Below are positions 39,001 through 46,294 of a stretch of DNA of 64,000 nt, piece after piece. Every line of letters begins with the position of its first letter. Position 1 is the first letter of the stretch. The translations under genes were made by a program, and so were the position numbers. Origin of the DNA: an uncultured candidate division WPS-2 bacterium (lineage in GTDB: Bacteria; Vulcanimicrobiota; Vulcanimicrobiia; Vulcanimicrobiales; Vulcanimicrobiaceae); NCBI GenBank assembly GCA_937927945.1, contig CALEYW010000013.1, positions 1 through 64,000 of the forward strand, given 5' to 3'. The notes under the pieces are model-generated. The model worked only from the letters and a program-made list of their open reading frames with translations, had not been told where the DNA came from and did no database searches.

Positions 39001-41173
39001 GTTCCCGCTCGGCGAGGTCAGCGCGCGTTGGACCTCGCACGGCCGGACGATAGCAGGTCGCGGCCAGGTCGGCGGCCCCCACGGCAGGCTTTCCGCGCGC
39101 GGGATCGCGACGATCCCCGCCGATGCGTCGCCGGCGCATCTGGCCGCAAGTGACGTCGACGTGCGAGCCGACGTCGCCGGGCTCGATCTCGCCGCCTGGC
39201 TGCCTGCGGCCGGGATCGCCGCACCCGTCACCGGCCGGGTGAACGGTTCCGGGCGCGTGCGCGGCCGCGCGCCGAACTTCGCCTTCGCAGCGAACGCCGC
39301 GTTGCAGAACGGCATCGCCGGACGAATTCCCATCAAGACCCTGACGCTCGCCGCGGCGTATGACCGCGGGCGCGGCCGCATCACGAACGCGCGGCTCGAC
39401 ACCGGCAACGCGCTCGCGACCAGCGCGGGCACGTTCGGCCTGGCGCCGAACGCCCCGATCGATCTTACGCTGTCGGCGTCGACCCCTGATGCGGGCGCGT
39501 TCGTGCGTTCCGCGACCGGAGCGAACCTCGACGCCGCGGGTGCGCTTACCGCGCAGGTGCGCTTGACCGGGACGCGGCGCGCGCCTTTGGTCAACGCGGT
39601 GGCGGATCTCGAGCAGCCGCGCTACGGCCGGACCGTCGCGCGCCACTTGCATGCCGATGTCGCGCTCGGCGGCGGGCGTCTCACCGCGCGCAACGTCACG
39701 CTGGATCTCGCCGCGGGCGGGCTGACCCTCACCGGCAGCGTCGCGGCATCGAACGTGCCGCCGTTCGTCGACCGTCGCAGGGCTCCGATCGCCGCACGAC
39801 TGGTCGCGAGCGCGGTCGACCTGGGTCAGTTCAACACGTTGTTCCCGCCGGGGACGAAATTCGGCGGGGTCGTGAACGGCGACCTCGCCGTTGCAGGCAA
39901 TTTGCGCGCGCCGCGGTTTGACGGCACGCTCGCACTCGCCCACGGCACCTATGTTTCGCCGCTGCTCGCCTCGCAAGTGCGCGACGGCACGGTCGAGATC
40001 GCGTTCGCCGGCACCAGCGCGGCGATCCGCAAACTGCACGCGAACATCGGCGGCGGCGCGATCGACGGGAGCGGCGTCGCGTCGATCGGTGACCTGCGCG
40101 ACCCCGCGCGTTCGCTGGCGATGCGCATCGAAACGCGGGAAAAGAATCTCGGGCTAGACCTGCCGCGGTATTTCCGCGGGAAGATGGACGGTACGCTCGC
40201 GTTGCGGCGGGATCCGGGCGCACCGCTCGTCGTCGGCGGCGATCTCGCGTTCTCGCACGTTCGCGTGCCGCTCAACGCGCTGCTCCCAACTGCTGCAGCG
40301 AAGAACCCAACGGCGCCGCCGCTGCCGATCGCCTTCGACCTCACCGTCGCGGCGAGGACCGACGATCGCGTGCAGAGCGCGAACGTCGACGTCGGCGCGC
40401 GCGGCAGCGTGAACGTCGCAGGCACGCTGGCGCATCCCACGCTGGCCGGCACCTTCACCGCGACCGACGGCACGATCAGCCTCTATCGCACCTTCACGTT
40501 GCAGACGGCGGAGGTCGCGTTCGACCCGAGTTCCGGGTTCATCCCGGAGGTCGACGTCACGGCGACCACGCAAGTGCCGGATCCCTCGACTCAAGTGCTG
40601 CTCCATGCGCACGGCCCCGCGACCGGCCTTACCCTCGATCTCGCGTCACGTCCGTCGTACGACAAGGCGCAGATCATCGGGCTGCTCGTCAACGCGCAGG
40701 CGCTCGGCGCGGTACACGGGGTCGCTTTGTCACCGCGCTCCGGCGGCGGATCGAACCCGCTCCAGGGCGCCGCGGTCGGCTACGTCGATCAGCAGTTCAC
40801 CCGCGGCCTCTTCGAGCCGTTTTCCAGCACGCTCGGGAATTCGCTCGGGCTCTCGACCTTCAACTTCGATGCGGGTTTGACCGGCGGTTTTTCCGCCGGC
40901 GCGTCGCGCGCGCTTGGCGACAAGCTCGCGTTCTCGTTCGCGGAGTCAACCGATCCGCAGGCCGGCACGCGCCAGAGCGTGGCGCTCGCCTACGACGCGT
41001 CGGCCGCGTCGGCGGTGCAGCTCACGCTGTTCGACGCGGGCAGCGGTCCGCGCACGTTGGGAATCCAAGCGCCCGCCGCACCGAACGGCCCGACCAACTT
41101 CGCGCTCGAAGCGCTCGCGCCGTCGCCCGGATCTAGCGGCTACGTCTTCACGCTCGAAAGGCGCTTCCCGTGA
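36083..41173 (+). CDS. TamB-like / AsmA-type giant periplasmic protein
   Basis: A 1696-residue protein with an N-terminal membrane anchor (FAVALAVVVLAAFIVAAHEA) and over 1,500 residues of regular beta-strand repeats. It ends with a TamB-type domain: FTATDGTISLYRTFTLQTAE, VDVTATTQVPDPSTQVLLHA, and a C-terminal FTLERRF. Such proteins form a lipid-conducting bridge between inner and outer membrane and are linked to outer-membrane assembly. GGAGG precedes ATG 36083 by 7 nt. It supports a diderm envelope. No TamA/BamA partner is in the window. Confidence 0.82.
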   Translation: MPGRRAPFAVALAVVVLAAFIVAAHEAVAAFAVRAAVSTMGYRLEARRIRVTPSSIELLEPVVDTATGEPLFSAARVDVGFSLRDLLPGSRHRFGLTAVDLERPQLTLIHHADGSYNVSPPGASAAARPDATPIDLRLRVRNGTIALIDRFVEKNRERRESLVAIRVDAVLQPRDPAYYRVDGMLHDGARRYPISGRGRIDHARLFASQHWHAAELPIGPLVDFAMATHDLNLVDGRLRDVDARIGGFLHEDGTTTTHLGIEAQLVDGKLFVAKLGAAVGDAHGPLRVYDDGITTTGIDATLAHVPLHLAGGIYGLARPQVRFVLTGSGTLAQLRTLAPQTAHLPLDGALAFDLRTDGDLGHPVVRGMLRAPSVAYGGYALSDVAGEIAFGGAELQVVGATARYGAIGLRARGAVTLADHVDSDFVATVDGPASGIPYAAAVLPGASVRGIVVLRGTDARLAAHGTVGAAGAAGTLDAPFALEANGTGTIGPVALERNDGATLYARVGVDRPNGTVDAIVSAHRLTLYPSGLVRLPGVKAAALPAVSGRLDADLTAEIRGASVAAAAGALQLRRAGIAGIPIGDADAHLAEKDGDTSLTGVNVHGPLGSLRGEGAYDGRTLAARGRFTGGLDALARLRGARARGTVDAQLRFVADGQSTVVQLADARFTGARVQGVALTRANGTFALRPRAIDVEGARLDIAGGTIVAHGSFGNGGVLRLSASGVDAAVLRSAGIPLSGGRVVALAELTGTQAAPRAKAALALSGARVGGAPLDVSVSGAYARGRVQIDDARGTYAGAVARAKGRIDGLRGGVNGARVDVAATVRAADVATLAREFRLPLRFPEGAIDADVRVGGAASDPSVAGDARIAAGSLNGLGFRDLRVPLQAGRSGIAVRGGSATVGSTTLAFDAAAAPGRARVALRAAHADLADFDNYFDAADTLAGRGRLSATVALGAGTFATSGDVALLDARLRRFPLGEVSARWTSHGRTIAGRGQVGGPHGRLSARGIATIPADASPAHLAASDVDVRADVAGLDLAAWLPAAGIAAPVTGRVNGSGRVRGRAPNFAFAANAALQNGIAGRIPIKTLTLAAAYDRGRGRITNARLDTGNALATSAGTFGLAPNAPIDLTLSASTPDAGAFVRSATGANLDAAGALTAQVRLTGTRRAPLVNAVADLEQPRYGRTVARHLHADVALGGGRLTARNVTLDLAAGGLTLTGSVAASNVPPFVDRRRAPIAARLVASAVDLGQFNTLFPPGTKFGGVVNGDLAVAGNLRAPRFDGTLALAHGTYVSPLLASQVRDGTVEIAFAGTSAAIRKLHANIGGGAIDGSGVASIGDLRDPARSLAMRIETREKNLGLDLPRYFRGKMDGTLALRRDPGAPLVVGGDLAFSHVRVPLNALLPTAAAKNPTAPPLPIAFDLTVAARTDDRVQSANVDVGARGSVNVAGTLAHPTLAGTFTATDGTISLYRTFTLQTAEVAFDPSSGFIPEVDVTATTQVPDPSTQVLLHAHGPATGLTLDLASRPSYDKAQIIGLLVNAQALGAVHGVALSPRSGGGSNPLQGAAVGYVDQQFTRGLFEPFSSTLGNSLGLSTFNFDAGLTGGFSAGASRALGDKLAFSFAESTDPQAGTRQSVALAYDASAASAVQLTLFDAGSGPRTLGIQAPAAPNGPTNFALEALAPSPGSSGYVFTLERRFP

Positions 41174-41242
41174 GCGCGCCTGTGCTTTGAGCGCCTCGAT
41201 TTCAGAGGACGGCGCTCGCGCGTGTTCCCGAACCGCTGACGT

Positions 41243-41627
41243 TACCGGCGGCGTACGCCGGTTACTGTGTTAGTGAAAACCGCGTTCTTGCAACCGCGCG
41301 GTGCGCCGTTCATCGGCTCGCTGTTTGCGGCACTCGTGCTTCTCGCTGCACCGGCCGGCGCGCAATCATCGCCGGCCGCCTCGCCGTCACCGGCGCCGTC
41401 GTCGCCCCAATCCTCCGGCGGCGGCGCCGCACCCGCTCTCGTTTCGCGGCTTCTTCCGGGCATACGACTTCACGCGGCAGAACGCGAGCAAAGGGATCGG
41501 CGGCGCCGGCCAAGTCAATCAGCAGTCGATTGAGCTTGGTCTCGGCCTACACGGGGACTACCGCTTCGGACACACCCCGTTTCCCGTCGGCGCATCGCAC
41601 CTGGTTGCCATTTCAACCGATGGCTGC
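41243..41627 (+). pseudogene. Truncated, frameshifted copy of the secreted beta-barrel-like gene at 42452
   Basis: This segment is a close copy of 42430-42770. It has the same signal-peptide stretch (FIGSLFAALVLLAAPAGAQS), a Pro/Ser-rich linker that is longer here, and FRAYDFTRQNASKGIGGAG in a different frame. The frame breaks around 41425 in the linker. At ATGGCTGC (41620-41627) the sequence switches into a piece of ribH, so the C-terminal half is lost. Confidence 0.85.
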
Positions 41628-41947
41628 GCGCGCCGCGGGCTGCTCGCGTGCGGCGTCGTGGAGAAGGACATCGACGTCGTGCGCGTCCCGGGCTGCTTCG
41701 AGCTTCCCGTCGCGCCGCGCCGGCTGATCTCCGGGCTGGCGAGTGCGCCCGCGGGATCATGAACGTCATGCTCGCCACCGGCGTGCCGATCGGTTTCGGC
41801 GTGCTCGCGACGAACACACGCGAACAAACAGAAGAGCGCGCCTACCCCAAGCGCGGCGACAAGGGCTACGAGGCCGCCGTCGCCGCCGCCACCGTCGCGG
41901 TCATCGAACCGGCAAAACGGAACGAAACGCGCGTCGGCTTTCGGTAG
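41628..41947 (+). pseudogene. Partial second copy of ribH
   Basis: RGLLACGV..DIDVVRVPGCFELPVAPRRLISG matches RibH residues 41-74. About 25 codons, including the catalytic-His region, are then deleted with a change of frame, and GECARGIMNVMLATGVPIGF, GVLATNTREQ and PAKRNETRVGFR continue to the natural stop. It is fused in frame with the barrel-protein fragment upstream. The lack of the active-site segment makes it non-functional. Confidence 0.88.
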
Positions 41948-42010
41948 CGAAGACATAGCCTGACGAGCCGCACGAACCTGCGCGCGCCGCGGCGGCGTAT
42001 TGCGTTCGTC

Positions 42011-42424
42011 ATGCAACACATCTTCGCGATCATCGCCGCCGCCGGTGCACTGGCGATGCCGCAAACGGACATCGCAACGAAGGCGCCCGTCGCGGTCAGC
42101 ACCTGCACGCTCAGCGATCTCGTCAATCCCGCGATCCTCGCCGAGTACGGTACGCCGATCCCGATCCGTTTGCTGCAGCTCACCTTTCTCAACACCGAGG
42201 ACACGGTCGCAACGCAGGTGACGTTCGACGTGACGCACGACGGAGAGCATGCGACCGTGACGGACCGCGGCCACTTCAGCAAGGGCGTTCCGATCGAGCA
42301 CATCTTCGACGACTTCACCGGCACCTACGGCAGCGGTCCGACTGCGTGCGCCGTCTCAGCGATCACGTTCGCCGACGGCCGCCGCTGGACCGCGCCGGGC
42401 GGCGAAATCAGCGCGAACCGTTGA
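42011..42424 (+). CDS. Secreted hypothetical protein
   Basis: A 137-residue protein. MQHIFAIIAAAGALAMPQ looks like a short signal peptide. The mature part (VSTCTLSDLVNPAILAEYGT, LTFLNTEDTVATQVTFDVTH, then GPTACAVSAITFADGRRW) is beta-rich with two Cys that could pair. No named family is recognised. It sits between the two copies of the barrel-like gene. Confidence 0.65.
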   Translation: MQHIFAIIAAAGALAMPQTDIATKAPVAVSTCTLSDLVNPAILAEYGTPIPIRLLQLTFLNTEDTVATQVTFDVTHDGEHATVTDRGHFSKGVPIEHIFDDFTGTYGSGPTACAVSAITFADGRRWTAPGGEISANR

Positions 42425-42451
42425 CCGTGCCGGCGGCGTACGTTGGGTGCT

Positions 42452-43075
42452 GTGTTAGTGAAAACCACGTTCTCGCAACCGCGCGGCGGCCCGTTCATCG
42501 GCTCCCTGTTCGCGGCACTCGTGCTCCTCGCTGCACCGGCCGGCGCGCAATCATCGCCGCCGCCCTCGCCGCAGCCCCTCTCGCTTCGCGGCTTCTTTCG
42601 CGCGTACGACTTCACGCGACAGAACGCGAGCAAAGGGATCGGCGGCGCCGGCAAAGTCAATCAGCAGTCGGTCGAGCTCGGTCTGGGCGCGCACGGGGAC
42701 TACCGGTTCGGAAACACGCCCTTTTCCGTCGGCGCATCGTACCTGGTGGCCGCTCCGACGGATGGCTGCACCAGCCCGATCTCACACCTGAGTCCTCCGT
42801 GCGGAAAGCTGAAGGCGCCGGCGTTGAATCCCGACGACTCGCTGCCGGGCTTCGGGCTCAACGCGCTCTACGAAGCGTACGTGCAGTATAAGCACCCGCG
42901 CCTGTACGTCGAGCTCGGCGACCAAGTCGCGGCCGACGCCGGCTCGCTAAATGCGCAAGCCCCGGCGACGCTGCTTATCCGCGGGTCCGGCAAAGTGGAC
43001 GAAATCGCCGTCGTCTCGGGAGATCATGTCATCGCTCGCGGTACGCCGGCATACGAAGAGACTACGGTTCATTGA
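42452..43075 (+). CDS. Secreted protein resembling the N-terminal part of an outer-membrane barrel
   Basis: About 207 residues. The signal peptide is GSLFAALVLLAAPAGAQ. A Pro-rich linker precedes FRAYDFTRQNASKGIGGAG, VNQQSVELGLGAHGDYRFG, and LNALYEAYVQYKHPRLYVEL, with alternating patterns as in porin-type barrels. It ends after about 208 codons, short for a porin, and the last 30 residues may be out of register, so it could itself be truncated. The start is uncertain: GTG 42452 or GTG 42458. A degenerate copy lies at 41243. Confidence 0.6.
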   Translation: MLVKTTFSQPRGGPFIGSLFAALVLLAAPAGAQSSPPPSPQPLSLRGFFRAYDFTRQNASKGIGGAGKVNQQSVELGLGAHGDYRFGNTPFSVGASYLVAAPTDGCTSPISHLSPPCGKLKAPALNPDDSLPGFGLNALYEAYVQYKHPRLYVELGDQVAADAGSLNAQAPATLLIRGSGKVDEIAVVSGDHVIARGTPAYEETTVH

Positions 43076-43091
43076 AATGAGGTTGACCATT

Positions 43092-43409
43092 ATGACGAAA
43101 ACGATGTTTGCGCTCGCCACGGCTACCGTTCTGGCCACGTCGGCCATCGCACAGGCCGGCAACGCCTACGCCACGACCGATCACGCACGGGCAGCGACGA
43201 TGCTGTGTCGCCCGGCGGCGGCCGACGAACGTGCGACGGCGATGGCGGACGGTAAAAGCCCGCTGATCTGCAAGAAGATGGACGGCGCCGGGTTGATAAG
43301 CGGTAAAGGCTGTCCGAAAATAGCGGGGCTTTCGGCCGCGCAGGTGGACACCGCTTGGCGCGAGTTGATCTATAGCACCGTGATGGTCCGCAGCGGCGAC
43401 GGCGGCTAA
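43092..43409 (+). CDS. Small secreted hypothetical protein
   Basis: A 105-residue protein. MTKTMFALATATVLATSAIA is a clear signal peptide, followed by a mature part with three Cys (MLCRPAAADE, SPLICKKMDG, GKGCPKIAGLSAAQVD). It follows the barrel-like gene by 16 bp and may be co-transcribed. Family unknown. Confidence 0.6.
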   Translation: MTKTMFALATATVLATSAIAQAGNAYATTDHARAATMLCRPAAADERATAMADGKSPLICKKMDGAGLISGKGCPKIAGLSAAQVDTAWRELIYSTVMVRSGDGG

Positions 43410-43435
43410 TCCGGGCAGGCCCTCCAGGGCCCGGA

Positions 43436-43464
43436 TTGCCAAGACGGGTTGGCTACCGTATACT
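43436..43464 (+). promoter_or_regulatory. Sigma-70-like promoter upstream of the zinc-ribbon gene
   Basis: TTGCCA (43436-43441) and TATACT (43459-43464) are separated by 17 bp, close to consensus. Transcription would start near 43471, giving a leader of about 80 nt that includes the hairpin at 43521-43544. Confidence 0.6.
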
Positions 43465-43520
43465 CCCCCGTACGGTGCTGCGCTAGCCGCGTGCCGCTTT
43501 TCACATCCGTTCCCAAGGGG

Positions 43521-43544
43521 GGCCGGACGGCGTGCTGTCCGGCC
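43521..43544 (+). promoter_or_regulatory. Leader hairpin before the zinc-ribbon gene
   Basis: GGCCGGAC and GTCCGGCC form a perfect 8-bp stem with an 8-nt loop, ending exactly at the GAGG ribosome binding site of the gene at 43552. It could modulate translation or stabilise the messenger. There is no T-run, so it is not a standard terminator. Confidence 0.45.
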
Positions 43545-43551
43545 GAGGTCG

Positions 43552-43863
43552 GTGTACGAAAACAAAATATTGATCTGCAAAGACTGCGGCAACTCGTTCG
43601 ACTTCACCGCGCGCGACCAGATGTTCTACGCGGAGAAGGGCTTCGAAAACGAGCCGCAGCGCTGCCGCGACTGCCGTTCGGCCCGCAAATCCCAGCGCGA
43701 CGGGGGCACTCGGGCGCCGTCGTCCACCGCCGGCCTGCGGGAGACGTTCGACGCGGTGTGCGCGCAATGCGGCACGGCGACGACGCTGCCGTTCAGGCCG
43801 CGCGGTGACCGCCCGGTCTACTGCAGGTCGTGCTACTCCTCGATGGGTGCCGTGCGGGCCTAG
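43552..43863 (+). CDS. Zinc-ribbon domain protein (CxxC pairs, C-terminal CXXC motif)
   Basis: A 103-residue protein with two zinc ribbons. The first is ILICKDCGNSFDFTARDQMF with RCRDCRSARK; the second is VCAQCGTATTLPFRPRGDRP with VYCRSCYSSM. Related small proteins are common in Chloroflexi, Actinobacteria and others, and are thought to bind RNA or DNA. GTG 43552 has GAGG 3 nt upstream, next to a leader hairpin and a good promoter. Function unknown. Confidence 0.8.
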   Translation: MYENKILICKDCGNSFDFTARDQMFYAEKGFENEPQRCRDCRSARKSQRDGGTRAPSSTAGLRETFDAVCAQCGTATTLPFRPRGDRPVYCRSCYSSMGAVRA

Positions 43864-43889
43864 CACCTGACCCCGCCGAATTCGCGGGG

Positions 43890-44879
43890 GTGGATTCGGT
43901 TTGGGTCGACGGGGACGCCGTCGGATATCTCGACCAGCGGGCGCTCCCGCACGCTGTCGTGCGCGCGCGCGCCGCGACGATCGATGACGTCGTCGAGGCC
44001 ATCGCGACGCTCGCGGTGCGCGGCGCCCCGGCGATCGGCATCTTCGGCGCGTACGGCGTCGCCCTCGCGGCGCGCCTGTACGCGGACGATCGCGCCGCCT
44101 ACCAAGCGGCGGCGGGACGCATCCGAGCGGCGCGACCGACCGCGGTGAACCTCGCCTGGGCAGTCGATCGCGTGCTGGCGTCCGCCGGAACGGAACGCGC
44201 GGAGGCGCAGCGCATCCACGACGAGCAGCGCGACGTCGATCGACGCATCGGCGAAGCGGCGATCGCGCTCCTTCCCGCGAGCGGCAACGTGCTCACGCAC
44301 TGCAACACCGGTCCGATCGCCACCGGCGGCGACGGGACGGCACTCGGATGCTTCGTCGCGGCGCATCGCGCGGGCAAGAAGCTGCATGTCTTCGTCGACG
44401 AGACGCGGCCGCTGCTGCAGGGCGCGCGCTTGACGATGTTCGAGCTGCACGAAGCCGGCGTACCGTGCACGCTGATCGTCGACAGCGCAGCCCCGATCAC
44501 GATGCAGCGGAAGAACGTCCGGGCGGTGGTCGTCGGGGCCGACCGCATCGCCCGCAACGGCGACACCGCGAACAAGATCGGCACGTACGGCGTCGCGATC
44601 GCGGCCGCGCATCACGGCATCCCGTTCTACGTCGCGGCGCCGCGCTCGACGTTCGACTTCTCGCTCGAGAGCGGCGAAGAGATTCCGATCGAGGAGCGCG
44701 CGCCCGACGAAATCCGCATCGCTGCCGGCGACGCCGTCTACAACCCCGCCTTCGACGTCACGCCGGGCCGCCTGATCGCCGGTTTCATCACCGAGTACGG
44801 CGTCCTGACGCCGCCCTACGCCGACAGCATCCCGGACCTGCAACACCGCCCGAATCTATCCGCCCTTGCCGCCCGGTGA
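43890..44879 (+). CDS. mtnA: S-methyl-5-thioribose-1-phosphate isomerase
   Basis: A 329-residue aldose-ketose isomerase of the methionine salvage pathway. LAVRGAPAIGIFGAYGVALA, the catalytic Cys in THCNTGPIATGG and the catalytic Asp in VVVGADRIARNGDTANKIGT are intact. GTG 43890 gives the expected VDSVWVDGDAVGYLDQ start. Its stop overlaps the first two bases of leader element copy B. Some family members are eIF2B-like, but both catalytic residues support MtnA. Confidence 0.9.
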   Translation: MDSVWVDGDAVGYLDQRALPHAVVRARAATIDDVVEAIATLAVRGAPAIGIFGAYGVALAARLYADDRAAYQAAAGRIRAARPTAVNLAWAVDRVLASAGTERAEAQRIHDEQRDVDRRIGEAAIALLPASGNVLTHCNTGPIATGGDGTALGCFVAAHRAGKKLHVFVDETRPLLQGARLTMFELHEAGVPCTLIVDSAAPITMQRKNVRAVVVGADRIARNGDTANKIGTYGVAIAAAHHGIPFYVAAPRSTFDFSLESGEEIPIEERAPDEIRIAAGDAVYNPAFDVTPGRLIAGFITEYGVLTPPYADSIPDLQHRPNLSALAAR

Positions 44880-44983
44880 TGGACCGAGCGCAGCAGAATC
44901 TTGCCCCGACATGATGTCGTTGCGAGGTCGGACCCGGGGGCCCCACGCAAAGCGTGGGGGGCGCGCAGCGTGAGCGGAGCGCC
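44878..44983 (+). promoter_or_regulatory. Structured intercistronic leader element, copy B (upstream of holA)
   Basis: A 106-nt relative of the elements at 9201 and 47700. GATGGACCGAGCGCAG opens it inside the mtnA stop codon. GTTGCGAGGTCGGA follows, then the hairpin CCCCACGC, loop AAA, GCGTGGGG, and the second stem GGCGC...GCGCC beside GGAG. Compared with copy C the hairpin arms change ACGC/GCGT to GTGC/GCAC, keeping full pairing. A CGACA/TGTCG mini-hairpin lies in the variable middle. It ends right before TTG 44984, with ATG 44990 ten bases after GGAG. Confidence 0.78.
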
Positions 44984-44989
44984 TTGCAA

Positions 44990-45979
44990 ATGAAATACTA
45001 CGAGTTTGCGGACAAGCAGCCCAAGATCGATTCGCTCGTCATCATCGAGGGTGAGGATGCGATTCTGGCGCAGCGCGCGTTGGATTTGGTGCTCGATCGA
45101 CTGTTGCCGCGCGATATGCGGCAGCTGAACTGCGACGTGTTCGAGGGACCGGAGACCGACGCGATCGGACGCGCCGTCGGGGATGCCGTCAACGCGATGC
45201 CGTTCTTGGCCGATCGGCGCGTCGTCGTGGTGCGCAACACGCACCGCATGCGGGCGCAGCCGCGCCGCGATCTGTGGGCCGTCGCCGAGTCGGTCCCGGC
45301 CGGCAACACGCTGGTGCTCGAGGATCTCTTTCCCCCGGCGAAAGCGACGAAGCCGGAACCGTTCGGCAAGCAGGCCGGGCGCAAGGCGCTGCGCATCGAC
45401 ACGACGCCGAACGCCGACGTGCGCGAGCGGTTCGTGCGCGAAGTCCTGGAACGCTTGGGCGCGAAGGCGCAGCCGCGCGTGATCGCGATTCTGGCCGACG
45501 CCGGCGCCGATCTCGGTGCGATCCAGAACGATCTCGAGAAGCTCGCCTTGAGCGGCTCGACGATCACCGTTGCGGACCTCGAGCGCGAGAGCCTCACCAT
45601 CGAGGACGCCAAGGCCTGGCACTATTCGCAGGCAGTCGTCGAAGGGCGTCCGGACGAGGCGCTGGCGATCGCGTTCGAGCTGTTCGCGAACGACCCGCGC
45701 GGCGCAGCGATTCCCCTTGCCAGCGCGCTTGCGAACGACTTCGCCTTGCTGTGGGAACTCGCGCGTCCGGGCGGCGGCCCGCTCCCGCCGCGCCATCGGT
45801 GGCGCGAACGGACGCTGCGGCCGATCGCGCGCCGGCTCGGCGAACGCCGCGCGCGCTACGGCTACGAAGCGGCGGTTCGCGGCTTCGAGGCCGTCGTCAC
45901 CGGGCGCATCGATGACCCGCGCGCGATGATCGAATTGCTGACGGCGGACCTGGCACTGCGACTCGGTCAGGCCCGCTGA
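44990..45979 (+). CDS. holA: DNA polymerase III delta subunit
   Basis: A 329-residue clamp-loader subunit that opens the beta clamp. The N-terminus YYEFADKQPKIDSLVIIEGE, RRVVVVRNTHRM, and the C-terminal helical collar (DDPRAMIELLTADLALRLGQ) match the family. As usual for delta, there is no P-loop. ATG 44990 follows the leader element; TTG 44984 is an alternative start. Confidence 0.85.
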   Translation: MKYYEFADKQPKIDSLVIIEGEDAILAQRALDLVLDRLLPRDMRQLNCDVFEGPETDAIGRAVGDAVNAMPFLADRRVVVVRNTHRMRAQPRRDLWAVAESVPAGNTLVLEDLFPPAKATKPEPFGKQAGRKALRIDTTPNADVRERFVREVLERLGAKAQPRVIAILADAGADLGAIQNDLEKLALSGSTITVADLERESLTIEDAKAWHYSQAVVEGRPDEALAIAFELFANDPRGAAIPLASALANDFALLWELARPGGGPLPPRHRWRERTLRPIARRLGERRARYGYEAAVRGFEAVVTGRIDDPRAMIELLTADLALRLGQAR

Positions 45980-46294
45980 GCGACCGGAGGATTCGCACCC
46001 GTGCGAATCCAACGTTGCCGCTCGCCTCGGCCCGCTAAAGAGGTCACTCCTCGCATGCGCACTTCCCTCGCCCGCCTGGCCGCGGCCCCGAAGGCGGTGG
46101 CGCCCCTTGCCGGTCAACCGTACGTCGTGCAACTCCATGTGATCGACGGGCCGGCCGGCGGGCTGGGCCTGATCGGCCTCGTCGAGTCGACGCTGGGCTT
46201 CGGCTTCTAACCCCTCTTTCGTTGCTTCGCCCGCGAACCCGACCTTTCTCGTCGAGGCCGATCCCGCGCTTTCCGCGAAACCGACGCGCGGATC
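45980..46294 (+). other. 315-bp intergenic stretch with a strong hairpin
   Basis: A near-perfect inverted repeat, GGATTCGCAC then CC then GTGCGAATCC (45989-46010), starts 9 bp after the holA stop and overlaps GGAGG. A small frame (ATG 46055-46210, MRTSLARLAAAPKAVAPLAG onwards, 51 residues) could be a leader peptide but resembles nothing known and has a poorly spaced GAGG. The remainder to purB (46211-46294) shows nothing I can name. Confidence 0.5.

Noticed and set aside
37226..40039. 937-codon minus-strand open frame within the TamB-like gene
   Set aside because: Arg/Glu-rich shadow of the real plus-strand gene, without domain features.
43521..43551. Hairpin before the zinc-ribbon gene as a fourth copy of the leader element
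   Set aside because: It shares GAGGTCGG, but the GATGGACCGAG opening, the CCCC hairpin and the GGCGC/GCGCC stem are absent.
46001..46210. 69-codon frame between holA and purB as a gene
   Set aside because: It starts inside a hairpin and has no recognisable product; kept only as a note in the intergenic entry.
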